Assembly: GCA_016707005.1 (NCBI GenBank) | Contig: JADJIQ010000002.1 | Coordinates: 310,001-374,000 of the forward strand | Source of the DNA: Ignavibacteria bacterium | GTDB taxonomy: Bacteria > Bacteroidota > Ignavibacteria > Kapaibacteriales > Kapaibacteriaceae | Direction: 5' to 3' | Length of the DNA stretch: 64,000 bases | Shown: positions 56,171 through 64,000 of the stretch, one piece after another | How positions within the stretch are numbered: the first letter of the stretch is position 1 | How the letters are laid out: each line of letters begins with the position of its first letter | Translations under genes and position numbers: made by a program | The notes under the pieces: generated by a model | Told to the model about the DNA's origin: nothing | Database searches by the model: none | What the model saw: the letters and a program-made list of their open reading frames with translations, nothing else

Positions 56171-57606
56171 GGGTGAAGGATCGATGCACGGTGAAGGAAA
56201 TCGACTACAGCTGGCGGAGCAAAGAATCCGAGCCAGATAACAACAAAGAGAAGTGCATACTGCGGGATGGTCTCGAAAGCCATGGACCGTGTTGCACGAC
56301 GACCATTCGACGACGCTTGATGCTGCGGACGATAGAGAATGGAGCCAATGCGCTTCGTCATTGCCCAAAGGATCACTGCAAGGAGTGGGATGATGATCAG
56401 TGCCCACCACCACCATGCCGTTCCAAGTAGTGTTGTGAGCGCAAGCATCTCACTGAGGAACGTTCCCATTGGCGGTACTGCACAGAGTGCCAAGAGTCCG
56501 ATGATGAACACACCGGCCCCAGCCGGATGGAGTGCGATGTAATCACCTCCGGCATTGATCTTCTTGGACTTCGTAAGGCGGAAGTAGTGGCCATACTGAA
56601 GGAACATGGCCGACTTGGCAAATGAATGCAACACCAGATGCAACAAAGCGGCGAACCAGGCCCCTGAACCAACGGCGATGAGTACGATACCAGCATGTTC
56701 CAAGCTTGAGTATGCCAAAAGTCGCTTGAGGTTCTTCACCTTTAGGATGTAGACTGCTGCCGCAAGAATGCTCAGCGTGCCGCACAGAAGTAACACACTG
56801 TTGAGCCAAGGACGTATCGATGTATCACTGAAGACGGAGTAGATGCGATACACGGCCGAGAATCCGGCATTCATCAACACACTCGAAAGGAGGGCCGAGA
56901 TATGTGAGGGGGCTGCATCCTTCGCATCGATATCGACATTGAAGAGAGGCACCACTCCGAGCTTGACACTGAATCCGGCAAGCAAGAACAGGAAGCTGAT
57001 CTTGAGCCACGTTGGATCCATGAGGTGAGCGCCGGTGCGCAATGCCTCGAACGACAGATCATGTGCCTCCGTAGCGCTCCCGGCAATGCTGAGGAAAAGG
57101 ATGCCAGCGAACGCAATGGCGATCCCGATGGAGCATACGAAGACATACTTCCAGGTTGCTTCAACAGAGTTGCGGTTTCGGTTATGATAGATCAGAACCG
57201 CAGCAGTGAGTGTTGAGGCTTCAAGAAAGGCCCATACCAGACCGATATGACGCGACAGATAAACTCCAACGAGCATAGAGAGGAAGCCAACGAGCGCAGC
57301 ATTGTGTAATGCAAGGTGCTTGATCGAATCATCGCGTTGTTTTGAGTAGAGAATACCTTGGAAGGCTGCAACGGCACCGAGGATCGTCAGAACGGAAAGC
57401 AGGATCACGGAGAGCGGGTCTGCCTTGAGATATAGCCCCTCTAGCACGTTCAGTGTTGTGAACTCATGCCACGTCAGTGAGGCAAGAAGGACGATGTAGG
57501 AGGCCAAGAGAACGACCTGCGCCGACATCGTACGAATCACGATGAGCAGTCCGGCAATGATCGCAGCTCCGGCGAAGAACACATAAGGATGCATGAGGGT
57601 GTCCAT
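56167..57606 (-). CDS. HyfF/NuoN-like antiporter subunit of the Ehr complex
   Basis: 479 residues with about 13-14 membrane segments. The proton-antiporter core is visible: Glu in VWAFLEASTLTAAV, Lys in GFSVKLGVVPLFNVD, and DAAPSHISALLSSVLMNAGF. A further Lys lies in LKNLKRLLAYSSLEHAG. These residues form the ion channel of NuoN/MrpD-type subunits. It overlaps the large-subunit gene by 4 bp and starts 6 bp after the HyfE-like stop. Confidence 0.9.
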   Translation of the reverse strand: MDTLMHPYVFFAGAAIIAGLLIVIRTMSAQVVLLASYIVLLASLTWHEFTTLNVLEGLYLKADPLSVILLSVLTILGAVAAFQGILYSKQRDDSIKHLALHNAALVGFLSMLVGVYLSRHIGLVWAFLEASTLTAAVLIYHNRNRNSVEATWKYVFVCSIGIAIAFAGILFLSIAGSATEAHDLSFEALRTGAHLMDPTWLKISFLFLLAGFSVKLGVVPLFNVDIDAKDAAPSHISALLSSVLMNAGFSAVYRIYSVFSDTSIRPWLNSVLLLCGTLSILAAAVYILKVKNLKRLLAYSSLEHAGIVLIAVGSGAWFAALLHLVLHSFAKSAMFLQYGHYFRLTKSKKINAGGDYIALHPAGAGVFIIGLLALCAVPPMGTFLSEMLALTTLLGTAWWWWALIIIPLLAVILWAMTKRIGSILYRPQHQASSNGRRATRSMAFETIPQYALLFVVIWLGFFAPPAVVDFLHRASILHP

Positions 57607-57612
57607 TGGCGA

Positions 57613-58242
57613 TCAATCGTTGAGTTCGTTTAGGTCGTGCACGTCCACCGTTTGGAAGGTCTCGCCCACCTTGTCAACAAGGAAGGCAAGCAACAGCACG
57701 CTGGTCAAAAGGTCGAGCAGGATCGCCGTGTTCACCGCAAGAGGCATTTCATTCCCCACTGCAAGTGAGAGGAGGAAGATCCCATTCTCTAGGATGAGGT
57801 ATCCGATCATGTGGGTGATGATCTTCACCCGCGTCATCACGATGAAGAGTCCAACAAAGACCGCCGAGACCGAGGCCGTGAAGTATCCTACGCGCAGGTG
57901 CTCTTGGTGGATATTGCTGGCAAGGATGAAGCTGAGAACGATGATGACTGTTACGACGAGTAGCGACTGGAAGTGCGTCACCGTTGGATTGGTCTCTCGT
58001 ACGATCCCGTTCTTGCGGATCGTTCGCAGCAACATCAGCGGGATGAGGAGCCCCTTTACGAGAATGGTCTCAACGAGAATGAACGAGAGATTCAGCACGT
58101 CCACGCTATGAAGGGCTACATAGGCCGTTGCAAAGAGCAACAGACCTTGCACGCCAAGGATGTTCACCAGCGTCTTCATGCGGTCGGCCATGCCTGCATA
58201 GAGAAGCGTGAGTACGAACAGGATGATAAAGACGGTTTCCAT
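57613..58242 (-). CDS. HyfE-like membrane subunit
   Basis: 209 residues with about six membrane segments. Family features are NLSFILVETILVKGLLIPL, LILENGIFLLSLAVG and LLDLLTSVLLLAFLVDKVGE; the second part is NuoK-like, with Glu in the helices VETIL and LENGI. HyfE-type subunits carry conserved membrane Glu residues that take part in ion transfer. It begins 2 bp after the HyfC-like stop. Confidence 0.88.
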   Translation of the reverse strand: METVFIILFVLTLLYAGMADRMKTLVNILGVQGLLLFATAYVALHSVDVLNLSFILVETILVKGLLIPLMLLRTIRKNGIVRETNPTVTHFQSLLVVTVIIVLSFILASNIHQEHLRVGYFTASVSAVFVGLFIVMTRVKIITHMIGYLILENGIFLLSLAVGNEMPLAVNTAILLDLLTSVLLLAFLVDKVGETFQTVDVHDLNELND

Positions 58243-58244
58243 GT

Positions 58245-59159
58245 TCAGAGCACCAGTTTGTTCGTGAGGATGAGAACCGAGAAGTAGATGAGCACGGCAA
58301 CGGACGTGAGCGTGAGGATGAACTGCGGATTGCGCTTCATTCTGTTGCGGGCACGGAACGACTCCAATACGCCCACTGTGCAGGCGAAGATGATGTTGAC
58401 CGCAAGGGCAATTCCGATCTGCATCCAGAGCGGCACATTCGGAGGAAGATGGAAGTTTGCCAGGAGGAGTCCGAAGAGAGCGAACTTCATGCTCGACGTG
58501 ACCATGATGAGTCCAAGGTCGAATCCACTGTGATCAAGGATCATCACTTCATGGATCATCGTTAGCTCCAAGTGTGTCTTTGGATCGTCAACTGGCAGAC
58601 GCGAACTCTCTACCATGGCGATCTGAAGGATCACGTAGACGGCAAACGCAGAGATCAAGATGGAGACACCACCCATTCCAAGATGGAGCGCGGAGAAGAG
58701 TGTTGTGAATGACGTGTGACCGGTGAGGATGGCCAGCGACCCAAAGAGCACAAAGAACGCCGGCTCAACCAACATGCCGTAGATCGCTTCCCTATTCGCT
58801 CCCATCCCTTCAAAGGGGCTCCCTGTATCAAGTGCTGCAAGGATCATCACGAACCTGCCAAGGGCCAACAGATAGGCAAAGGCAACAACATCAAAACTGA
58901 AGGAGAAGAGCGCCGGACTCGCACCAAACGGCACGAGTGTGCAAGCCAGGAGGATGGTCACAAAGGAGATGGTAGGTGCCAAACGAAACACTACGCTTGT
59001 TGTAGTGCTGATCACAGCTCCTTTTTTAAAGAGGCGGATACCATCACGAACGTGCTGAAGGAGTCCGGGACCCTGACGTCCACCGAGGAGACTCTTTGTC
59101 CTGCTGACGATGCCGATGAACAAGAACGCTACAACGAGCATAAACGGCATGGCGATCAT
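58245..59159 (-). CDS. HyfC/NuoH-like membrane subunit
   Basis: 304 residues with about eight membrane segments. NuoH/HycD signatures are RQGPGLLQHVRDGIRLFKK, ALDTGSPFEGMGANREA (quinone-site loop) and ESSRLPVDDPKTHLELTMIH with the conserved acidic residues. This subunit joins the peripheral arm to the pumping arm. Its ATG overlaps the HyfB-like stop by 4 bp, with GGAGG four bases upstream inside the hyfB-like gene. Confidence 0.92.
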   Translation of the reverse strand: MIAMPFMLVVAFLFIGIVSRTKSLLGGRQGPGLLQHVRDGIRLFKKGAVISTTTSVVFRLAPTISFVTILLACTLVPFGASPALFSFSFDVVAFAYLLALGRFVMILAALDTGSPFEGMGANREAIYGMLVEPAFFVLFGSLAILTGHTSFTTLFSALHLGMGGVSILISAFAVYVILQIAMVESSRLPVDDPKTHLELTMIHEVMILDHSGFDLGLIMVTSSMKFALFGLLLANFHLPPNVPLWMQIGIALAVNIIFACTVGVLESFRARNRMKRNPQFILTLTSVAVLIYFSVLILTNKLVL

Positions 59160-61051
59160 AGAACCTCCGCTAGCGTCAGTACAACAACGGCGATGATGAA
59201 GACAAAGGCATACATGATGTACGATCGCATGTTCCCTGTCTGAAGAACGGCTAAGGCACGCAAAGCCCGTTCGATACGCACTGCCAACGGGTCGATCACC
59301 TTGTTCGCAACAGCATCGTGTTCTTCCGTATGATAGGTGCGAGAGTGCGGGAACATGTCGGCGGGAGCTATCTGTCGGTACGTGACATTCACATCCAATA
59401 CCGGCCCCATGATATCAACCGTACTGTTCGCATAGGTCGTGGCCGTGTACTGAACCCGAGCATCACCTTCCGTGAATCCACATCCCCATGTAGGACCATG
59501 TGAAAGGGGCTTTGCAGAGATCGCCCACCGACGCAGCATCCACACAAAACCGATCACTCCGATCAGAACGGCCTGGCCTATCCCAACGCTATCGAGAGTA
59601 GACAGCAGGTGTTCGGGAATGGTGTGACCGGAGACAGTATAGATCGCACCAGACAGAGCACGGATGGTCAGTCCGGGCGCAACGGCTATTGCCAATGCAC
59701 CGACAACTGCCATCCATTGTGGCAAGCGCGTGAACAGCGAAGGGTCATGTGCATTCACCGGAGCCTGTGTACGCGCAGTACCCAATGCTCCGATGCCAAC
59801 GGCCTTTGTGAAGGCAATGATGGCCATGCCCCCTGCCAAACAGAGTGTGACAACGGAGAACACGCCAAGCATGCTGATCACGTTCGAGGCTGTCATCATG
59901 GCATCGATCCCTGCCATATACATCGGGAACTCCGAGGCAAAGCCGCTCAGGCCAGGCAATGCACTGATCCCTAGAGCCCCCAGGAGCAGGAGGTTCACTG
60001 TTCCCGGCATCGTGTGGATCAATCCGCCTAGATGATTGAGGTCGCGGGTGTGTGTTCCATGGAGAATGTTGCCTGCACTTTGGAACAACACTGCCTTCAT
60101 CAGCATATGGTGCGTGATGTGCAGCACAACTGCAGTCCAAGCTGCCGTCTCTATCATTGGGGCATTGATGCTGCGGGCGATGAATGCCATTCCAACGGAC
60201 ATCACGATGAGTCCCATGTTCTCAACGCTTGAATACGCAAGCAGTCTCTTGATATCCCGTTGCGTGATGGCGTTGGCGATACCAAAGAGTGCTGTGATCA
60301 TCCCAAGCACGAGGAGGACAGAGCCCAACTCCATGGAAGGTCCGAGAAGCAATCCGAAACGTATGAGACCGTAGACACCAAGCTTGATCATAACGCCCGA
60401 CATCAGTCCGGAGACATGTGATGGAGCAGCAGCATGTGTCTCCGGTAACCACGAATGCAAGGGGAACAATCCGGCCTTCATGGCAAATGCGACGCCAAGG
60501 GGCAGCAGCACCATCCATGCAGGATGAGTTGCGGCATACTCGTGAACATGAGCGAAGGAGACGCCGCCCATGGATACGGACACCAGCCCGATGGCAACCA
60601 AGATGCCCACTGCCCCTAGGTGCATCTGAAGGACATATCGCAGTGCTGCATGCCGCACCTTTGTCTGACGCGCGTCGAGCAGGACGAGAAGGAAGGAGGC
60701 AATAGACATCGCCTCCCAGCAGAAGAACAGACTATAGAGATCGGACGTGATCAACACGCCGATCATCGCCGCATGAAGGGCAACGAAGGAGACGTTGTGG
60801 AGGATGACCTCGGTGACCGAGCGTTTATATGGATCATCGGCCAAGTACCGAACGCCGTAGAGGGCGGCGAGTACACTTCCAACATTCACTACAAGCACCA
60901 GAAAGGCGCTCAGGCTGTCGGCCACATACGTGACAGAGCCAATGTCAGCCTTCCACGCCACACCGGTCATCAAAACCGATACGGCAGGAACACTTGTTAC
61001 AATGGCGATCACGAGAGACACGACGCACGCAACCACAAAGGTTGGACGCAT
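59156..61051 (-). CDS. HyfB/NuoL-like antiporter subunit, first gene of the Ehr-SulP operon
   Basis: 631 residues with about 15-16 membrane segments. Core motifs are FFCWEAMSIASFLLVLLDA (channel Glu), FAMKAGLFPLHSWLPETHAA (channel Lys), APSHVSGLMSGVMIKLGVYG and KRLLAYSSVENMG. The C-terminal part (about 500-600) is HyfB-like (LSHGPTWGCGFTEGDARVQY). It pumps H+ or Na+ in complex I-type enzymes. Eleven same-strand genes follow with overlaps or short gaps. Confidence 0.92.
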   Translation of the reverse strand: MRPTFVVACVVSLVIAIVTSVPAVSVLMTGVAWKADIGSVTYVADSLSAFLVLVVNVGSVLAALYGVRYLADDPYKRSVTEVILHNVSFVALHAAMIGVLITSDLYSLFFCWEAMSIASFLLVLLDARQTKVRHAALRYVLQMHLGAVGILVAIGLVSVSMGGVSFAHVHEYAATHPAWMVLLPLGVAFAMKAGLFPLHSWLPETHAAAPSHVSGLMSGVMIKLGVYGLIRFGLLLGPSMELGSVLLVLGMITALFGIANAITQRDIKRLLAYSSVENMGLIVMSVGMAFIARSINAPMIETAAWTAVVLHITHHMLMKAVLFQSAGNILHGTHTRDLNHLGGLIHTMPGTVNLLLLGALGISALPGLSGFASEFPMYMAGIDAMMTASNVISMLGVFSVVTLCLAGGMAIIAFTKAVGIGALGTARTQAPVNAHDPSLFTRLPQWMAVVGALAIAVAPGLTIRALSGAIYTVSGHTIPEHLLSTLDSVGIGQAVLIGVIGFVWMLRRWAISAKPLSHGPTWGCGFTEGDARVQYTATTYANSTVDIMGPVLDVNVTYRQIAPADMFPHSRTYHTEEHDAVANKVIDPLAVRIERALRALAVLQTGNMRSYIMYAFVFIIAVVVLTLAEVL

Positions 61052-61116
61052 GGTCTATTCCCGTTCTGAAGGGGTATAAAAGAGGAATTGGTAGGGGGCT
61101 GGGGGTGCAGCTAACC

Positions 61117-61416
61117 CTAGATCAACAGGGTTCGAACCTGGATATATAATGGAACCCGACTACTCGTATGGGGTTCGGGAGAACAAACTGATCGGATCTC
61201 ATCGGTGATATACACAACCGATTGAGGTAGCTCCGTGATCTCGATCTCTATCTCAGCATCCGTCTCAAGATCGATCTCTTCAACAGCTCCAACATGGAGG
61301 TGAGCCTGATATGTAGCAACACCATTGCCTCGCACACACACCGTCTCACTTGCAGGTGTCGGTACGACAAATGCAAGACCAAGGGAGACAAGAAGGAGTG
61401 TTACGATGATCTTCAT
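61117..61416 (-). CDS. Small secreted protein, hypothetical
   Basis: 99 residues from ATG 61416, which starts a signal peptide (MKIIVTLLLVSLGLAFVVPT). The rest is acidic and beta-rich with two Cys (ETVCVRGNG; RSVCSPEPH) that could pair. No family recognised. It lies 65 bp upstream of the Ehr operon on the same strand, so it could be cotranscribed. Confidence 0.55.
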   Translation of the reverse strand: MKIIVTLLLVSLGLAFVVPTPASETVCVRGNGVATYQAHLHVGAVEEIDLETDAEIEIEITELPQSVVYITDEIRSVCSPEPHTSSRVPLYIQVRTLLI

Positions 61417-61476
61417 CTGCGACAAAACTACATTGTAAGGGTTGTCACACGACATGACACAACGATTATTTTACAT

Positions 61477-61995
61477 TCACCGACATTTTTCAGGCATATA
61501 TCGAAGCGCTGTACTATCACCAGCTGCGAATGCATGTTTGAGATCATCGCATGCGCCCATGGTGTCCTGCATGGACCGCAATCTCAACCGACCCCGCAGC
61601 AGATATGCCTTGGGGAAGGTGCTGTCCTGCTTGATCACATCCGATACGTCACTGAACGCCAATTGCACCAGCCCCATCTCTGCATGGACCACTGCACGCT
61701 GCATTCGTGCGTTGAGAAGCTCGGGTTGGATGGTAAGAATATGGTCGAGGTCCGACTTCGCATTCCCGTACTCGCGCAGTCTGAGGTAGGCAGACGCCCT
61801 GTTGAACCACACGTTCATCGTTAACGAGTCGCGCTCGATACACCGCGTATAGAACACCACAGCCTCACCATAATTGCCCTTGTTGAAGGCATTGAGCCCC
61901 TTTCCAAAAAGCTCTTGGATCTGGTCTTGCTCGTCTTGAGCAATGACAATGGCCGACGTGAACACTACGGCAAGGACGATGAGTGTGAACTTCAT
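61477..61995 (-). CDS. Secreted TPR protein
   Basis: 172 residues with a signal peptide (MKFTLIVLAVVFTSAIVIAQ). Three to four TPRs follow: GLNAFNKGNYGEAVVFYTRC, NVWFNRASAYLRLREYGNAK, NARMQRAVVHAEMGLVQLAF and KAYLLRGRLRLRSMQDTMGA. TPRs bind partner proteins; periplasmic examples serve in envelope assembly. It ends with two Cys (CDDLKHAF; PEKC). Confidence 0.85.
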   Translation of the reverse strand: MKFTLIVLAVVFTSAIVIAQDEQDQIQELFGKGLNAFNKGNYGEAVVFYTRCIERDSLTMNVWFNRASAYLRLREYGNAKSDLDHILTIQPELLNARMQRAVVHAEMGLVQLAFSDVSDVIKQDSTFPKAYLLRGRLRLRSMQDTMGACDDLKHAFAAGDSTALRYMPEKCR

Positions 61996-62034
61996 GATAC
62001 GAGAATACGGACTTCGTGTGAGAGGTGGAAGAGG

Positions 62035-63216
62035 CTAGAATAGATCGGACAGACCGTACTGTAGCACATTTTCTAAAGGATGATCTGGGCTACCTACTAC
62101 GATCAAGCGTGTGTCTCCGTGTTGTTTCCTGAACGCGGTTGCGCCTGCATAGGCATCACGAATATTGCCGGACTTCACTTCGACGAGTACTCGTTGTGTT
62201 GGTGTAGAAACAACAAAATCAACTTCGAATCTCCCCTCGCGCCAATATTGAACTTCAGCTCGTGCTGTACTGGCGAGCTGCAGGAGGTGTGCACCAACTG
62301 CCGATTCTACCATTTGACCACGATACAGTGCACTCGATGTTGCATGAGAACTAGCCATACCCATCACAGCGCTGAAGAGAGTAGGTGCATATGACTGGAG
62401 CTTTGGACTCGCCGATCGTTTCCGCACAATTGTGCCTGCATATTTCTGTAGCCCACACAACAGACCTCCATCACGGAGAAGCTCAAGATAATGTGCTATA
62501 GATGCAGCATTCCCTGAATCCTGCAACTGGCCAAGTAGTTTTTGCAGTGAAACGATCTTTGAAGTCAGTGATGTGCCAAGGACAAAGAGATTTCGCAACA
62601 ATGCCGGCTTGTCGATTCTCTCTTGTTGAAGTACATCAAGTGCAAGAGTACTTTCAATGATCGACTCTTTGATATAGAGAAGCCACCGCTCGCTATCAGG
62701 AAGCAGCTTCATCGGGCCAGGATAACCGCCTAACGTGAGGTAGTCATCAAGAGTGATGTTGAATGCATCACGCATCTCGCTCCATGACCAATGATGAGCA
62801 CGCAATACCTCAAAGCGTCCCGCTAAACTTTCAGACAGCCCTTTTCGTAAAAGCATAGTGGATGAGCCCGTAAGCACAACCAAGAGATTTACAGAAGTAG
62901 ACGTGTCTTCATCCCACAGCCTCTTTACAGTCTCGGACCAGTTAGGGATCTTCTGTGCCTCATCTATCACCAAAACACAGCGACCATGTGCCTGTGCCAA
63001 CAATCGGGCCTTGCTCCAATGGTCATGGAGCCACGCTGAACCGATCACTCCCAGCTCATCGGCCGATATCGTCACCGATGGAAATGGAAGATCCTCAACC
63101 GCCTGACGCATCATCGTCGACTTCCCCACCTGCCTGGGTCCAAGTACGATCTGCATGAATACACGAGGTTCATTTATTCTCGTTCGAATCACGTCTACAA
63201 GTTTTCGCTGATACAT
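62035..63216 (-). CDS. DUF4143-type AAA ATPase
   Basis: 393 residues from ATG 63216; a GTG at 63249 is open too, but it lies inside the inverted repeat. Walker A is GPRQVGKSTM and Walker B is CVLVIDEAQKIPNW, followed by VLTGSSTMLLRKGLSESLAG (sensor region). The C-terminal DUF4143 domain has EGRFEVDFVVSTPTQ and VLVEVKSGNIRDAYA, a PD-(D/E)xK-like nuclease fold. These widespread ATPases have no settled function. It diverges from the exonuclease gene. Confidence 0.88.
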   Translation of the reverse strand: MYQRKLVDVIRTRINEPRVFMQIVLGPRQVGKSTMMRQAVEDLPFPSVTISADELGVIGSAWLHDHWSKARLLAQAHGRCVLVIDEAQKIPNWSETVKRLWDEDTSTSVNLLVVLTGSSTMLLRKGLSESLAGRFEVLRAHHWSWSEMRDAFNITLDDYLTLGGYPGPMKLLPDSERWLLYIKESIIESTLALDVLQQERIDKPALLRNLFVLGTSLTSKIVSLQKLLGQLQDSGNAASIAHYLELLRDGGLLCGLQKYAGTIVRKRSASPKLQSYAPTLFSAVMGMASSHATSSALYRGQMVESAVGAHLLQLASTARAEVQYWREGRFEVDFVVSTPTQRVLVEVKSGNIRDAYAGATAFRKQHGDTRLIVVGSPDHPLENVLQYGLSDLF

Positions 63217-63231
63217 CAATGCGAATCTGGT

Positions 63232-63273
63232 TTGTGAGGCATTGCTCACAATTTAATGAGGCGTTGCTCACAT
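63232..63273. promoter_or_regulatory. Two tandem inverted repeats in a divergent promoter region
   Basis: TTGTGAG and CTCACAA form a perfect seven-base inverted repeat with a six-base spacer (63232-63251). A second, weaker copy (TGAG-GCGTTG-CTCA, about 63257-63270) follows with a 24-bp period. Their place between divergent starts suggests operators. Confidence 0.55.
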
Positions 63274-63326
63274 TTCCAAGTTCACCAAACTCGAATGAGC
63301 AAAAAACGGCTCGTATCTTGGCTCTC

Positions 63327-64000
63327 ATGGGCTCTTCCGGACTTCTAACCCTCACAGATCGTGGGTTGTATTGTGAACGGGGCGACTTCTACATCGATCC
63401 TCAGCGGTCAGTAGAACGGGCCGTGATCACCCATGCCCATAGTGATCATGCCCGTCCGGGAATGAAGCACTACCTCGCTCATCGTGATACGGTCCCGCTC
63501 CTTCATCATCGGATCTCACGGTCCATCTCAACCCAGGCTGTGGAGTATGGCGAGGTTCTTACGATGCACGACGTCTCAGTCTCCTTCTTCCCTGCCGGAC
63601 ATATGATCGGTTCTGCACAGATCCGAGTGGAAGCTGACGGTGAGGTCTGGGTCGTGTCGGGCGACTACAAACGTCAACGTGATCCGTATGCCGCCCCCTT
63701 CCAACCACTGCGTTGTGATACCTTCATCACGGAATCAACGTTCGGTCTGCCTATCTACCACTGGCCGTCAGATGAAGATGTGGTATCGGATATCAAACGA
63801 TGGCATGCTGCCAATGCCTCCTGCGGAATTGCCAGTGCCATTCAGGTGTATTCACTCGGAAAGGCGCAGAGATTGATCGGACTCCTGGCGCACCACCTGC
63901 CCCTTGCCGTCAGTGCGGGAATCCATGCTGCAAATGTGTGTATTCGTACGTCGGGCATTGAAGTAGCCGAAACGTCAGTGTTATCAGACTCCATGTCTCA
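63327..64000 (+). CDS. DNA ligase-associated MBL-fold exonuclease (3' end outside window)
   Basis: About 224 residues are visible before the window ends. The start MGSSGLLTLTDRGLYCERGD leads to the metallo-beta-lactamase motif ITHAHSDHARP (HxHxDH), then PAGHMIGSAQI and VVSGDYKRQRDP (third metal Asp). This order matches the ligase-associated DNA exonuclease family (YSH1/Artemis-like), which is normally encoded near an ATP-dependent DNA ligase. That ligase is expected beyond the right edge. Confidence 0.9.
   Translation, partial: MGSSGLLTLTDRGLYCERGDFYIDPQRSVERAVITHAHSDHARPGMKHYLAHRDTVPLLHHRISRSISTQAVEYGEVLTMHDVSVSFFPAGHMIGSAQIRVEADGEVWVVSGDYKRQRDPYAAPFQPLRCDTFITESTFGLPIYHWPSDEDVVSDIKRWHAANASCGIASAIQVYSLGKAQRLIGLLAHHLPLAVSAGIHAANVCIRTSGIEVAETSVLSDSMS

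Noticed and set aside
54671..61051. A hydrogen-evolving formate hydrogenlyase or hydrogenase-4
   Set aside because: Overall gene content fits, but the large subunit lacks the NiFe cysteine pairs and no formate dehydrogenase or maturation gene is present.
61113..61132. AACCCT/AGGGTT inverted repeat as a terminator before the Ehr operon
   Set aside because: The arms are only six bases and no T-run follows on the minus strand.
61124..61140. A GGGTTCGAACCTGG string that looks like a tRNA T-arm
   Set aside because: It lies inside the 3' end of a small ORF and no acceptor stem, D-arm or anticodon arm can be built around it.

Overview
The window looks like chromosome from a free-living, diderm member of the Bacteroidota/Chlorobiota (FCB) group. 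At least six proteins end in a type IX secretion (T9SS) C-terminal sorting domain, and there are many signal peptides, outer-membrane beta-barrels and very large repeat-built secreted proteins. Start sites only sometimes carry a Shine-Dalgarno sequence. A 'Candidatus Kapabacteria'-like or Ignavibacteria-like lineage would fit, but that is inference; there is no rRNA or other phylogenetic marker here. No tRNA, rRNA, CRISPR array, prophage or insertion sequence was recognised.

Layout. Positions 1-8857 (minus) hold a three-gene unit: an outer-membrane barrel with two OmpA-like domains, then two tandemly duplicated secreted proteins built of VWA, a seven-bladed WD40 propeller, choice-of-anchor domains and a sorting domain; the second copy runs off the left edge. 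9080-9762 is a VapBC/FitAB-type toxin-antitoxin pair. 9969-11635 holds TspO and two membrane proteins. 11953-18047 (minus) is a run of three secreted proteins, two with sorting domains. 18306-27030 holds a small lipoprotein, a helical repeat protein, an M23 peptidase and a BNR/YCF48 propeller (both with sorting domains), two overlapping paralogues with variable Ala/Pro linkers, and a UPF1-like helicase. 27027-38005 holds two outer-membrane proteins, DUF1801, a GT2 glycosyltransferase, a frameshifted lipoprotein, a large sensor fused to a class III adenylate cyclase, a WG-repeat protein and an ABC exporter. 38097-46252 holds a giant DUF11 adhesin-like protein, a parallel beta-helix protein, a zinc phospholipase-like domain fused to a probable barrel, and a zinc-ribbon protein.

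46333-61051 (minus) is the most striking region: an eleven-gene, mostly overlapping operon. Six genes encode a complex I/Hyf-like membrane module (HyfB, C, E, F, G and a fused ferredoxin-HyfI). The catalytic subunit lacks the CxxC pairs that bind NiFe, which points to an energy-converting-hydrogenase-related (Ehr) complex and not a hydrogenase. It is translationally coupled to a SulP anion transporter, which is coupled to a porin-like barrel, followed by a secreted protein, an MscS channel and another secreted protein. I infer a redox-driven, ion-pumping complex that works with anion uptake across both membranes.

The right end (61117-64000) has a small secreted protein, a TPR protein, a DUF4143 ATPase and the start of a ligase-associated MBL-fold exonuclease, with paired inverted repeats between the last two. 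Intergenic spaces are rich in an interspersed TCGACTACGCTCGGG-type repeat, 7-bp arrays and other VNTR-like tracts.
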